A DNA stretch of 64,000 nucleotides from Actinomadura bangladeshensis (GTDB taxonomy: Bacteria > Actinomycetota > Actinomycetes > Streptosporangiales > Streptosporangiaceae), in assembly GCF_004348335.1 (NCBI RefSeq), contig NZ_SMJW01000003.1, positions 40,088 to 104,087 on the forward strand, given 5' to 3'. The translations under genes and the position numbers were made by a program. Below the pieces are notes generated by a model, which was not told the origin of the DNA, did not search any database, and saw nothing but the letters and a program-made list of their open reading frames with translations. Positions 16,541-24,570 of the stretch are shown in pieces; the first letter of the stretch is position 1; each line of letters starts with the position of its first letter.

Positions 16541-17137
16541 CTAACTGCCGGACACGTCCGACATCAAATCGGCCTCCGCCATCGGAGTTCCCTGGAAACG
16601 CAGGTCTTCGACGATTCGCGCGAGGGCGTCCAGCGTTTCCGGAACACGCGTGAACCAGCCGCCAGTTTGAAACCCGATGGGCCCGTCTCCGTAGTCGTGA
16701 ATGAGAGCAGCCTTCGTGTCAAAAAGCAGGAAGTCGAAGTACTCTTCCACGGGAGACGCCGGCGAGATGAACTCGACGCTCTCTCCGAGACGACCACGGA
16801 TCTCGTAGTTGATCATTTCGTAGCGAAGATAGTCGGTGAGTGGCGGTGTCACCAACCGGACGCGGGTGAACTCCAGGCCGCGCGCCTTCACCTCGTCGCG
16901 GAGTGGCTGATCGCCCTTCGCCTCTTCCGCGAGGAAACGCCTGGCCGCCTCGACGTCTCCCTCCTGGAATGCCTCCTGCGACCGCACACCTTCGGCTTCC
17001 TTGTACGACTGCCAGCACTCGACCTTGATGAAGCGCCGCTCGATCTGTGACCACGCTTCACCAAACCGAACCTGAAATTCTTCGAGCGAGACACGTTCGC
17101 TGCCGGCGAGGGACCATGCAGGCGGCCGATGCATCAT
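16541..17137 (-). CDS. DUF6879 family protein (cassette 1)
   Basis: A 198-residue soluble protein. Its second half contains the family's YEIRGRLGESVEFIS, EYFDFLLFDTKAALIHDYG and late ETLDALARIVEDL segments. The ATG at 17137 overlaps the stop of the small upstream gene by ATGA, which fixes the start. A second DUF6879 gene with its own small partner lies at 28285-29142. The family is widespread in actinomycetes beside DUF397/XRE genes; its molecular function is not established. Confidence 0.8.
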   Translation of the reverse strand: MMHRPPAWSLAGSERVSLEEFQVRFGEAWSQIERRFIKVECWQSYKEAEGVRSQEAFQEGDVEAARRFLAEEAKGDQPLRDEVKARGLEFTRVRLVTPPLTDYLRYEMINYEIRGRLGESVEFISPASPVEEYFDFLLFDTKAALIHDYGDGPIGFQTGGWFTRVPETLDALARIVEDLRFQGTPMAEADLMSDVSGS

Positions 17138-17373
17138 ATGTCCGGAATATCCTTCTTTGCGGCAGTGAGGGTAGCGCGCGTGATTTGAACAATACGTTCG
17201 TTCGGCGCACAACGCGCGTCTTGGAGAGGGTTCGATCCGAGCTGATCCGTAATGTCGACGCCGATAACAGCAAAGGAGCCGTCGTCAAGAGTCAGGATAT
17301 CCGGAGAACCGGTCGTGGAGGTGGTGTCGCCACGTTCCGTAGGAGTCTTACCAAGTCGGCCAGTCGCCCTCAT
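17134..17373 (-). CDS. Small partner protein of DUF6879 (cassette 1)
   Basis: A 79-residue protein with a conserved core: GSPDILTLDDGSFAVIGVDI at about residues 22-41, then an ERIVQITRATL tail. CGGAGGA lies about six bases before the ATG. The pattern of an acidic strand, a VIGVD/VVQGF-type strand and an (E)RIV/VEIPR tail is also seen in the 64-residue protein at 28948-29142, so the two are paralogues. Coupled to the DUF6879 gene by ATGA. It may be a binding partner; unproven. Confidence 0.7.
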   Translation of the reverse strand: MRATGRLGKTPTERGDTTSTTGSPDILTLDDGSFAVIGVDITDQLGSNPLQDARCAPNERIVQITRATLTAAKKDIPDI

Positions 17374-17451
17374 GATCATCCTCCGAGATGCGGTCACTGG
17401 AACGCCTTCAAGTTGCCGGGTCATCCCAGTCTGCGATGACTAACTCATTGA

Positions 17452-17496
17452 AGCAACGCGCATTCCAGCAACGCGCACGCCAGCAACACCCACGCC
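17452..17496. repeat. Three tandem 15-bp repeats
   Basis: Units AGCAACGCGCATTCC, AGCAACGCGCACGCC and AGCAACACCCACGCC run head to tail in the gap between hsdS and the DUF6879 cassette (17374-17662), where no gene was found. The gap begins with the promoter side of the cassette; repeats could be operator half-sites or slippage products. Confidence 0.6.
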
Positions 17497-17662
17497 GATC
17501 AGCGACGCAGACCCGACCGAAACCCACCGAGTTGCGCACTACCAGCACTTACACACAATGGACGTTTGCCCATGGGCTTCGGCCTGTCGCCGCTCCAAGC
17601 ACCAACCACGTGAGACGCATCCCAACGTCGTCACGTCCATCTTCGGGCCGAGACCACCTATC

Positions 17663-18916
17663 TCACGACACGCGCCGCGCGGTCGTCACGTCCAACTCCC
17701 CTGTAACAGCCGCCGTAACAACCGCCCGCCGCCGCTCCTCCAACAACTCCACCTGCCTTCGTAGCGTCTGCGTCACGCCCTCCGCTGCTGTCCGCATTTG
17801 CTCGCAGGTAGCGATGATTTGCTTCTGCCTTGGCAAGGCCATCAAGGGAAACGGCATCGCCGCAATTTTTGAACTGCTAGTTGTTGCGATCCCCACCTGG
17901 CTAGATGTCGCCCGAAAGTAGGCTCTCCCATGAAGTGAGGCCAGGGTTAGTGCCAGAAACTCAGGCATGAGGCGTCGACGATCCGCGCGAAGCGCAAAGA
18001 TGTGGTTCTGGTGAACCATTCCTTTGATTTCACCACGCCACACTGCCCCGCGCCCAAGGTTGTCTGGATTTCCATTAGCTTCCGTGATTACAACATCGCC
18101 CTTGATAAGAGTCGCGCGCCTGGCCATTGAGGGCGAGACTTCAATCTCCTTGACCTCGGCAAGGTCAATCTGGCCATCCTGAACGTTAGCTACCCGAAGA
18201 TATGGTCGCCGAACCGAATCGGCAGCAATATCCCTAGAACCGTCTACTGTGATCCCGGATTGAATTTTTATGAAGTGGCCAAGTCTTGCTGTGCGCAACG
18301 TGCCAGGCAACCAGGGGTAGCTGGGGCTCCGTACTGCGCTTGGATCACCGATGCCCGGGGTTACAGCCTCAGAGAGGAAGGCCACATACCGCTCAGCAAA
18401 TAGGTCAAGCTGCTCACGGCGCAGAGCGACAAGCTGATCGATGCGGGCGGTCTCGGCGTCGAGGAAGTCCGCGATCCGCCGCTGCTCCTCCACCGGCGGC
18501 AGGTCAATCGATATTTCAGCTAGGTCTTCCCAATAGAGACGCCATTGAGAGGGCCGTATCCCCTTCGACCTCTTGCCGTATTCGGCGATCATCATTGACG
18601 AGCGAAGCAGGTGATGCAGGTAGCGGCCATGGACTGCCGACGATAGGGCGCAGACTAGGTAGTCCGGACTTACAATCCCATGGTAGTCCGATATCCCTAG
18701 CGAACCTTGCCATGCCTTCATCTTATTTATAACCAGATCTCCTGCTCGCACCTCTTGATAGCGAGATAGGTCGAGCGGAGTCTTGTTGAAGTTGTCGTCT
18801 CGCGATTCTTTGGGAACGATTCCGTGATCCCGGTAGACCGACAACACCCTCGCGTCGTTAAGGCCAGTCACCTCTCGTGGCCGCAAGAGATAACGAAGCC
18901 TCATGCTAGAACTCAC
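17663..18916 (-). CDS. hsdS: Type I restriction-modification specificity subunit S
   Basis: A 417-residue DNA-recognition subunit. Two target-recognition domains are each followed by a conserved helical spacer: PPVEEQRRIADFLDAETARI at about residues 136-155, and PRQKQIIATCEQMRTA plus VELLEERRRAVVTAAV near the C-terminus. The GTG at 18916 overlaps the hsdM stop by GTGA; an internal ATG at 18904 is possible. The recognition regions are clearly richer in A and T than the flanking genes, as expected for domains exchanged by recombination. It determines the site methylated and restricted. Confidence 0.92.
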   Translation of the reverse strand: MSSSMRLRYLLRPREVTGLNDARVLSVYRDHGIVPKESRDDNFNKTPLDLSRYQEVRAGDLVINKMKAWQGSLGISDYHGIVSPDYLVCALSSAVHGRYLHHLLRSSMMIAEYGKRSKGIRPSQWRLYWEDLAEISIDLPPVEEQRRIADFLDAETARIDQLVALRREQLDLFAERYVAFLSEAVTPGIGDPSAVRSPSYPWLPGTLRTARLGHFIKIQSGITVDGSRDIAADSVRRPYLRVANVQDGQIDLAEVKEIEVSPSMARRATLIKGDVVITEANGNPDNLGRGAVWRGEIKGMVHQNHIFALRADRRRLMPEFLALTLASLHGRAYFRATSSQVGIATTSSSKIAAMPFPLMALPRQKQIIATCEQMRTAAEGVTQTLRRQVELLEERRRAVVTAAVTGELDVTTARRVS

Positions 18917-20946
18917 GCGGTCACCTGGCCGAGGAGGGTTTGGATCTGGGCTTCGATGGCTTTGAGGTCGGCGTCGATCTCTTCGAGGGGGCGGGGTGGG
19001 GTGTAGGTATAGAAATACCGCGTGAAGGGGATCTCGTAGCCGATTTTGGCGCGGATCGTTTCCTTGGTCTTGGGGTCCTTGGTCTCGGCGATCCAGGCGT
19101 CGGGGACGTGCGGGAGGACCTCGCGGGCGAAGTACTCGTCAATATCTTCGGTGAGGGGGACGTTCTCGAAGTCGCGGAGGTCGGGGTCGTGGACGACCTT
19201 GCCCTTGGCCTTCTGGACCTCTCCGTCTGGGTCGGTGACAGAGAACGCCGCCATGACGGCCTTCTCGACCTTGTCCGGCGGGACGGTGACCGAGTTCTCG
19301 ATGTAGGCCGCGAAGAGCTTCTCGCGGAACTTCGTCCGGTCGGTCTCGGACGTGCCGATGAGGGTCTTGAGACCGGTCAGCAGCTCGTCCCGCAGGTCGG
19401 GGTCATAGCCCTGGACGGCCTTCGCCTCGGCGACGGCGGCGAGGGTCTCCTCGCTGACCTCGAAGCGCTGGCGAAGCGGCCGGTCGATGGTGATGCGCTG
19501 GTAACCGAACTCTTCGTTGCGGAACACCTTGACCTTGGCGTGGTCGGGGTGGTCCGGGTCGGCGGCGATGGAGAACGCGTCCCGGTAGATGGTGCAGATG
19601 TGGGCGCGCTGGGCCTTGCTGATCTCCTTGCGCTTCTCGCCGAGGGACTTGCGGATCTTCGTCCACTGGTCGCGGGCGTCCAGGAGGATGACCTTGCCTC
19701 GGTTCTCCGGCCCCTTGTTGTTCGTGACGATCCAAAAGTACGTGGAGATGCCGGTGTTGTAGAAGAGCTGGTCGGGCAGGGCGACGATCGCCTCAAGGTG
19801 GTCGTTCTCGATGATCCAGCGGCGGATCTCCGACTCACCGGACCCCGCGCCGCCGGTGAAGAGCGGCGAGCCGTTGAACACGATGGCGATGCGGGAGCCC
19901 TTGAGGTCGTCGTCCCCCACGTCGGCCGTCGTGGGCCGCATCTTGTGCATCATGTGCTGGAGGAACAGGAACGAGCCGTCGTTGATGCGCGGCAGGCCGG
20001 CGCCGAAGCGTCCGGCATGGCCGAGGTCGTTGTGCTCGTCCTTGACGGCCTTCTCGACCTTCTTCCATTCCACGCCGAACGGCGGGTTGGCGAGCATGTA
20101 CCGGAACGGGTACGCGGTGTGCTGGTCGTCGCTGAACGAGTTGCCGAACTTGATCGCCGCGCTCTTGTCGTCGTACCCCTTCATCAGCATGTCGGAGCGG
20201 CAGATCGCGTAGGACTCGGCGTTGATCTCCTGCCCCGCCAGGTTGATGCGGATCTCCGGGTTCATCTTCCGGATGTGCTCTTCCGCGGTGGCGAGCATCC
20301 CGCCCGTCCCGCAGGCGGGGTCGAGAATGTCGATGACCTTCCTGGTGCCGGTCAGCGCGTCGTTGTCGGGGGCCAGCAGCAGCTCGACCATCAGCTCGAT
20401 GACCTCGCGGGGCGTGAAGTGCTCACCGGCCGTCTCGTTCGACAGCTCCGAGAACTTCCTGATCAGTTCCTCGAACAGGTAGCCCATGTCGTGGTTGCTG
20501 ACCTTCGACAGGCTCAGGTCGAGCTTCGGGTCGGCGAACTTCTGCACGACCTGGTAGAGCAGCCCGGCCGCGTCCAACCGCTCGATCTGGGTGTGGAACG
20601 CGTACCGGTCGAGGATCTCGGCGATCTCGACCGAGAAGCCGTTGACATAGTCGGTGAGGTTCTTCCGCACGTTCGCCGGGTCGGCCCCGATCGTCCGGAA
20701 GCTCTGCCGGGACGTGTTGTAGATCGGCAGCCCGGCCGCCGCCTTCAGCAGCGCCGGCGGGGTGTCGCCCGGATACGCCTCATCCCGATCCCACACGACC
20801 TGGCGGGTCGGCTCCATCACGCAGTCGAAGCGGCGCAGCACCGTGAACGGGAGGATGACCTTGCCGTACTCCGACTGCTTGTAGTCGCCTCGGAGCAGAT
20901 CCGCCACCGACCAGATGAAGGCGGACAGGTTCTGGTCAACGCTCAC
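18913..20946 (-). CDS. hsdM: Type I restriction-modification DNA methyltransferase subunit M
   Basis: A 677-residue N6-adenine methyltransferase that protects the host and forms the enzyme core with HsdS. An N-terminal HsdM helical domain (LSAFIWSVADLLRGDYKQSE near residue 7) precedes the AdoMet motif DPACGTGGMLATA near 205-217 and the catalytic NPPFGVEWKK near 285-294. Both active motifs are intact. The GTG start overlaps the stop of the upstream HTH-methylase, and its stop overlaps the hsdS start, so the three genes form a tightly coupled operon. Confidence 0.93.
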   Translation of the reverse strand: MSVDQNLSAFIWSVADLLRGDYKQSEYGKVILPFTVLRRFDCVMEPTRQVVWDRDEAYPGDTPPALLKAAAGLPIYNTSRQSFRTIGADPANVRKNLTDYVNGFSVEIAEILDRYAFHTQIERLDAAGLLYQVVQKFADPKLDLSLSKVSNHDMGYLFEELIRKFSELSNETAGEHFTPREVIELMVELLLAPDNDALTGTRKVIDILDPACGTGGMLATAEEHIRKMNPEIRINLAGQEINAESYAICRSDMLMKGYDDKSAAIKFGNSFSDDQHTAYPFRYMLANPPFGVEWKKVEKAVKDEHNDLGHAGRFGAGLPRINDGSFLFLQHMMHKMRPTTADVGDDDLKGSRIAIVFNGSPLFTGGAGSGESEIRRWIIENDHLEAIVALPDQLFYNTGISTYFWIVTNNKGPENRGKVILLDARDQWTKIRKSLGEKRKEISKAQRAHICTIYRDAFSIAADPDHPDHAKVKVFRNEEFGYQRITIDRPLRQRFEVSEETLAAVAEAKAVQGYDPDLRDELLTGLKTLIGTSETDRTKFREKLFAAYIENSVTVPPDKVEKAVMAAFSVTDPDGEVQKAKGKVVHDPDLRDFENVPLTEDIDEYFAREVLPHVPDAWIAETKDPKTKETIRAKIGYEIPFTRYFYTYTPPRPLEEIDADLKAIEAQIQTLLGQVTA

Positions 20947-22589
20947 TCGTCATCCTCTTCCTCGCGTGCGGGGGGCGGTTCCAGTGTCCCGCTCGTCAGG
21001 CCGTCGTGGGCCAGTTGTGCGGCACGGCGTCCCATCTTGGCCGCCTCTTCGAGGCGCTGTACGAAGGTTTCCAGTTCTCTGAACGCCGCCCCGTACGTCC
21101 GCTGCCGGTCCGGGTCCATTTGCGGGACGCGGGCTCCCCTCGGATCCGCGCGGTGGGTGCCGGAGCCGGACGTGTTCCGGCGCGTGTTGACGGCGCTCTT
21201 CAAGAACCCGAGCAGGAAGTCGGTATCGAGCTGGTCGGTGGTCGAACTGGCGCGCCCGTCCTCGACCCGGACGAGGCCGCCGCGGATCAGCTCGGACACG
21301 TTCACGGTGGCCGCGATGTCCTCCGCACCCTCCGGCAGGCGGGGCAACGCCCCCCTCAGGCCGTCGAGCAGTTCGTCGAAACGGGCGCGTGCCCGGTCGT
21401 AGGCGGCGGCGCCAGGCTGACCTGCGGCGACGTGGCGGCCGGGGGTGAGGTCGGCGTCCTCGTCCAGCAGGGAGATGACGGGCACGTCGGCGACGCGGTC
21501 GGCGTCGGGAGCAATGGACCCCCCGAGGTCGGCGTCCGTCAGATCGATCATGCGGACGACCGCATCCGGGCCCGGCTGCCGGGTCGGACGCCGCAGCACC
21601 CACAGGTGGACGGGCGCGGAGTGCCCCGCGGCGAGGCCGCCCGGTAGCGCGACGAGCGTGTCGAGAAGGCCGCCGCGCACCAACTCGGCACGGATCCGGC
21701 GGCCCGACCGGCGGTACGCGGCGGACGCCGGCAGCACCACTAGGGCGCGTCCGCCCGGCGCGGTGTGGAAGTGGCAGTGCTGGAGCCAGGCGAGATCGCC
21801 CTCCGCCTTCGGCGGCAGCGCGATCTCCCAGCGCGGGTCGAGCAGCAGCTCGTCGCGCCCCCAGTCGGCCTGGCCGGACGGCGGGTCGCACACGACCAGA
21901 TCGGCCTTGAGCCGGGGGAACCGGTCGTCGCGGAGCGAGTCACCGCGGGCGGTCTCGATCGTGCCGGGCCGCTCCTCCAGGGCCGCTCGCAGCCGGACGA
22001 ACTCGGGCAGGTCGCCCGCCGTGTCCTGCCCGACGCGGGTCTTCACCTTGGCGCCGCCGACGGACAGCAGCAGGTCGCCGATGCCGCAGGCCGGGTCGTA
22101 CACGACACCTTTAACGTCCCCGGCGAAATGGCGGATGACGCGGACGAGCGCCGGTGTCGACACATGCTCACCGCCGCTGTGGGTCGCTGACGCGACGAAC
22201 CGCTTCGCCAGGTCGCCGACGAGATCCCCCGGCGTCCGCTCCCGTGCCAGTTCGGCGACCAGTTCGGCGGTGGGGGCCGACAGCGGCCGCTCGGCGGGTT
22301 CGCCGCTCAGCTCGGCCGCGACGGCGGCGAGCGCGCCGGCCATGTCCGCGCCCCGCTCGGCACGGAGCGCATGCCACAGCCTGACCTCGTCCGCCACCGC
22401 CTGGCCCTTGCCCTGCCGCTCCAGCCAGCGGCGGACGTGAGACAGCGGGAACAGCGGCGCCGACGCCGTGCCGCCCGCGGGCTCGGGGAAGTCCGCGTGG
22501 CGGCGCCGCCAGTTCGACACGGCCGCGCGGGTCACCCCGGCCATCCGGGCGATCTCCGCCGGCGGAACCAGCGGCTCTTCATCAGGCAT
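20943..22589 (-). CDS. HTH-fused N-6 DNA methylase-like protein with altered motif IV
   Basis: A 548-residue protein. An N-terminal helix-turn-helix (AEIARMAGVTRAAVSNWRRR at about residues 12-31) is joined to an N6-adenine methylase domain with motif I YDPACGIGDLLLSVGG near 190. The catalytic motif IV reads CDPPSGQADW where active enzymes have (N/D)PP(F/Y/W): the aromatic residue that stacks on the flipped adenine is replaced by Ser. This argues for weak or no methylation and for a regulatory or DNA-binding role. It heads the hsd operon with a GTGA overlap into hsdM. The start MPDEEP at 22589 is chosen over 22652, which lies in the divergent promoter region. Confidence 0.8.
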   Translation of the reverse strand: MPDEEPLVPPAEIARMAGVTRAAVSNWRRRHADFPEPAGGTASAPLFPLSHVRRWLERQGKGQAVADEVRLWHALRAERGADMAGALAAVAAELSGEPAERPLSAPTAELVAELARERTPGDLVGDLAKRFVASATHSGGEHVSTPALVRVIRHFAGDVKGVVYDPACGIGDLLLSVGGAKVKTRVGQDTAGDLPEFVRLRAALEERPGTIETARGDSLRDDRFPRLKADLVVCDPPSGQADWGRDELLLDPRWEIALPPKAEGDLAWLQHCHFHTAPGGRALVVLPASAAYRRSGRRIRAELVRGGLLDTLVALPGGLAAGHSAPVHLWVLRRPTRQPGPDAVVRMIDLTDADLGGSIAPDADRVADVPVISLLDEDADLTPGRHVAAGQPGAAAYDRARARFDELLDGLRGALPRLPEGAEDIAATVNVSELIRGGLVRVEDGRASSTTDQLDTDFLLGFLKSAVNTRRNTSGSGTHRADPRGARVPQMDPDRQRTYGAAFRELETFVQRLEEAAKMGRRAAQLAHDGLTSGTLEPPPAREEEDDE

Positions 22590-22633
22590 AACGGCAACGT
22601 ACACGGGCGTGAGCACCTGATCAATATTCAAAC

Positions 22634-22646
22634 GCGTTGACAACGC
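22634..22646. promoter_or_regulatory. Candidate operator palindrome in hsd/TIGR04141 divergent region
   Basis: GCGTTG-a-CAACGC is a perfect 6-bp inverted repeat with a 1-base centre. It contains a TTGACA (22637-22642) in the 180-base divergent region. The HTH protein encoded next door is an obvious candidate binder. Support is only the symmetry and position. Confidence 0.35.
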
Positions 22647-22768
22647 TAACAATCTACCCGACTCTGTTTACGGAGCCAGTGAGGCGCGGACTCCGCGAGG
22701 CCCGCGCATGTCCTTTTTCATCCGACCCCGGCCGCTCGTGCCGGGACGTCTTCCTCCGGAGGTCCGCC

Positions 22769-24430
22769 ATGACCGTCCCCACTCGCGAAGTGACCATCTA
22801 CCGCCGCTCCGAATCCGGAGACGACCTGGCGACGTTCTTCGAACGGCTCGCGGAGGACTTCATGGAGAAGACGATCCGCAACGACATCGTCGACCTCGAC
22901 CTGCCCGGGGCGTCCGGCGTGATGATCATCTGGCGGTACGGGCCGGAGCCTGCCACCTGGTTCGATGCCGCGACCCGGCTGGCCGGGCCGCTCCCCGCTG
23001 ACTATGAGACACAGGACTGCGGGGCACTGCTCTGGGTCGAAGTGGACGGCGTCACCTACGTGATCGGTTTCGGCAGCGGCTTCCGCGCCGTCCCCGACGA
23101 CTTCAAGGACCACGGTTTCGGGCTCGGCTTCACCATCCGTGCGGTGGACGCCGACATCCGCGGCATCGTCCGGCGGTCCATGACCGGGCTCGGGCGGCAG
23201 GACGCCACGCGGGTCCCGGGCGGCATCCCGATCGGGCACGTGGGGCTCAGCGAGTACGCCGAACTCGTGCGCAGCCTGGCCGGACGGGTCGATCCGGCAG
23301 ATCTCGGCCTCGACGGGGACAAGCCCGTGCGCGTGGAGGGTGCGGCCGGACTGCGGATGGCCATCCCGCTCGCTCCCGACCTGCTCGTGGCGCTGCTCCG
23401 CCGGATCTCGGAGATCTGCGCGCGGGACGTCCGGGACGAGTTCGCCTTCATCGAGGCCATCGTGCCCGTCCGAGACAAGGCCCGGAGCAAGGAGCTCGAC
23501 GAGCAGCTCAACGCCTACCTCCGCAACGACCTGGACGCCGACGACACGGTCACGCAGCTCGCACCCGCCGTCCCGCTGGAAGTCACCGAGGCGGCCGGCG
23601 AGGCGCAGAGCCTCGTCATCAAGGTCGGCCGCCGCGAACTCCTCCGCCGGACGAGCGAGCCCGATCTGGAGATGCTCCTCACCCAGTGGCGCGGCGGGCG
23701 CGAGATTCCGCCGATCGAGGCGCTTCGGCGAGGCGAGGTGCGACTCTGCGAGGACGAGCACGGGCAGCACGCCATCGCGAAGGCGTCGGCGGACCGGTGG
23801 CTGGCGGTGTCGACACGCCTCGACACGCGCGACTACTTCCTCATCGAAGGGAGCTGGTACGAGGGCGGAGTCCGCTATCACGACTCCATCCAGCGGCAGA
23901 TCGCCGGGCTCTTCGCGGACACCCCCGGCGTGCCCCTCCCGAAATGGCCGGAGGGCGATGAGGAGAACTACAACAAGCACGTCGAGAAACTGCTCGGCCC
24001 GGAACGCGTTCTCAAGCTGGACAGGGTCATGGTGCCCAGCCCGTACCACGGCAAGAAGGGCTTCGAGGCGTGCGACCTGCTCGGCCCGGACAACGAACTC
24101 ATCCACGTCAAGGCCGGCCAGGGCACTGGCCCGTTCAGCCACCTGTTCAACCAGGCGCTCATTTCCACCGAGGCGCTCTGCCTCCTGCCTGACGCCCGGG
24201 AGGAGTTCGCCGGGCTCGTCCGCAGGACCAGTAACCAAGCACGGACCCTGCCGAAGGGCTGGCGTCCGGAGAAGGTGGTATTCGGGATGATGGTCAAGCG
24301 CAAGACCCCGCTGACCGCCGACACGCTCTTCCCGCACGCGCAGATCGCCCTCGCCCGCATGTCGAGCATCCTGAAGGCGAACTACGGCGTAGAGGTTGAG
24401 GTGATCCCGATCGCGCGCGAAGCCGACTGA
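22769..24430 (+). CDS. TIGR04141/DUF6119-type sporadically distributed protein
   Basis: A 553-residue soluble protein resembling the TIGR04141 (DUF6119) family, recognised by the late block ELIHVKAGQGTGPFSHLFNQ at about residues 447-466 and by the preceding charged YNKHVEKLLG region. The family is patchily distributed and often found in defence-type neighbourhoods; its biochemical activity is not known to me. GGAGG at 22758-22762 gives good spacing to the ATG at 22769. It is divergent from the hsd operon and 140 bases upstream of the STAND gene. I infer a defence role from context only. Confidence 0.65.
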   Translation: MTVPTREVTIYRRSESGDDLATFFERLAEDFMEKTIRNDIVDLDLPGASGVMIIWRYGPEPATWFDAATRLAGPLPADYETQDCGALLWVEVDGVTYVIGFGSGFRAVPDDFKDHGFGLGFTIRAVDADIRGIVRRSMTGLGRQDATRVPGGIPIGHVGLSEYAELVRSLAGRVDPADLGLDGDKPVRVEGAAGLRMAIPLAPDLLVALLRRISEICARDVRDEFAFIEAIVPVRDKARSKELDEQLNAYLRNDLDADDTVTQLAPAVPLEVTEAAGEAQSLVIKVGRRELLRRTSEPDLEMLLTQWRGGREIPPIEALRRGEVRLCEDEHGQHAIAKASADRWLAVSTRLDTRDYFLIEGSWYEGGVRYHDSIQRQIAGLFADTPGVPLPKWPEGDEENYNKHVEKLLGPERVLKLDRVMVPSPYHGKKGFEACDLLGPDNELIHVKAGQGTGPFSHLFNQALISTEALCLLPDAREEFAGLVRRTSNQARTLPKGWRPEKVVFGMMVKRKTPLTADTLFPHAQIALARMSSILKANYGVEVEVIPIAREAD

Positions 24431-24570
24431 CATCGCCGCGTTCCCGTGCCTGGCGTGTGCCTGCGCGCGGCGGTGACATCCCTGAACCGGCCGCGGATGG
24501 CCACTGGCGCGCGTTTGCCGGGGGGCGGGGGCGTCGTAGGGTGGGGAAAGGCGGAAAGGGCAGGTGATCG

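Noticed and set aside
17210..17240. A GGTTCGATCC-like T-loop suggesting a tRNA
   Set aside because: No acceptor stem or anticodon arm around it, and it lies in a coding gene of the DUF6879 cassette.
18940..21402. 820-codon plus-strand frame over hsdM
   Set aside because: Antisense shadow of hsdM and the HTH-methylase; composition mirrors those genes.
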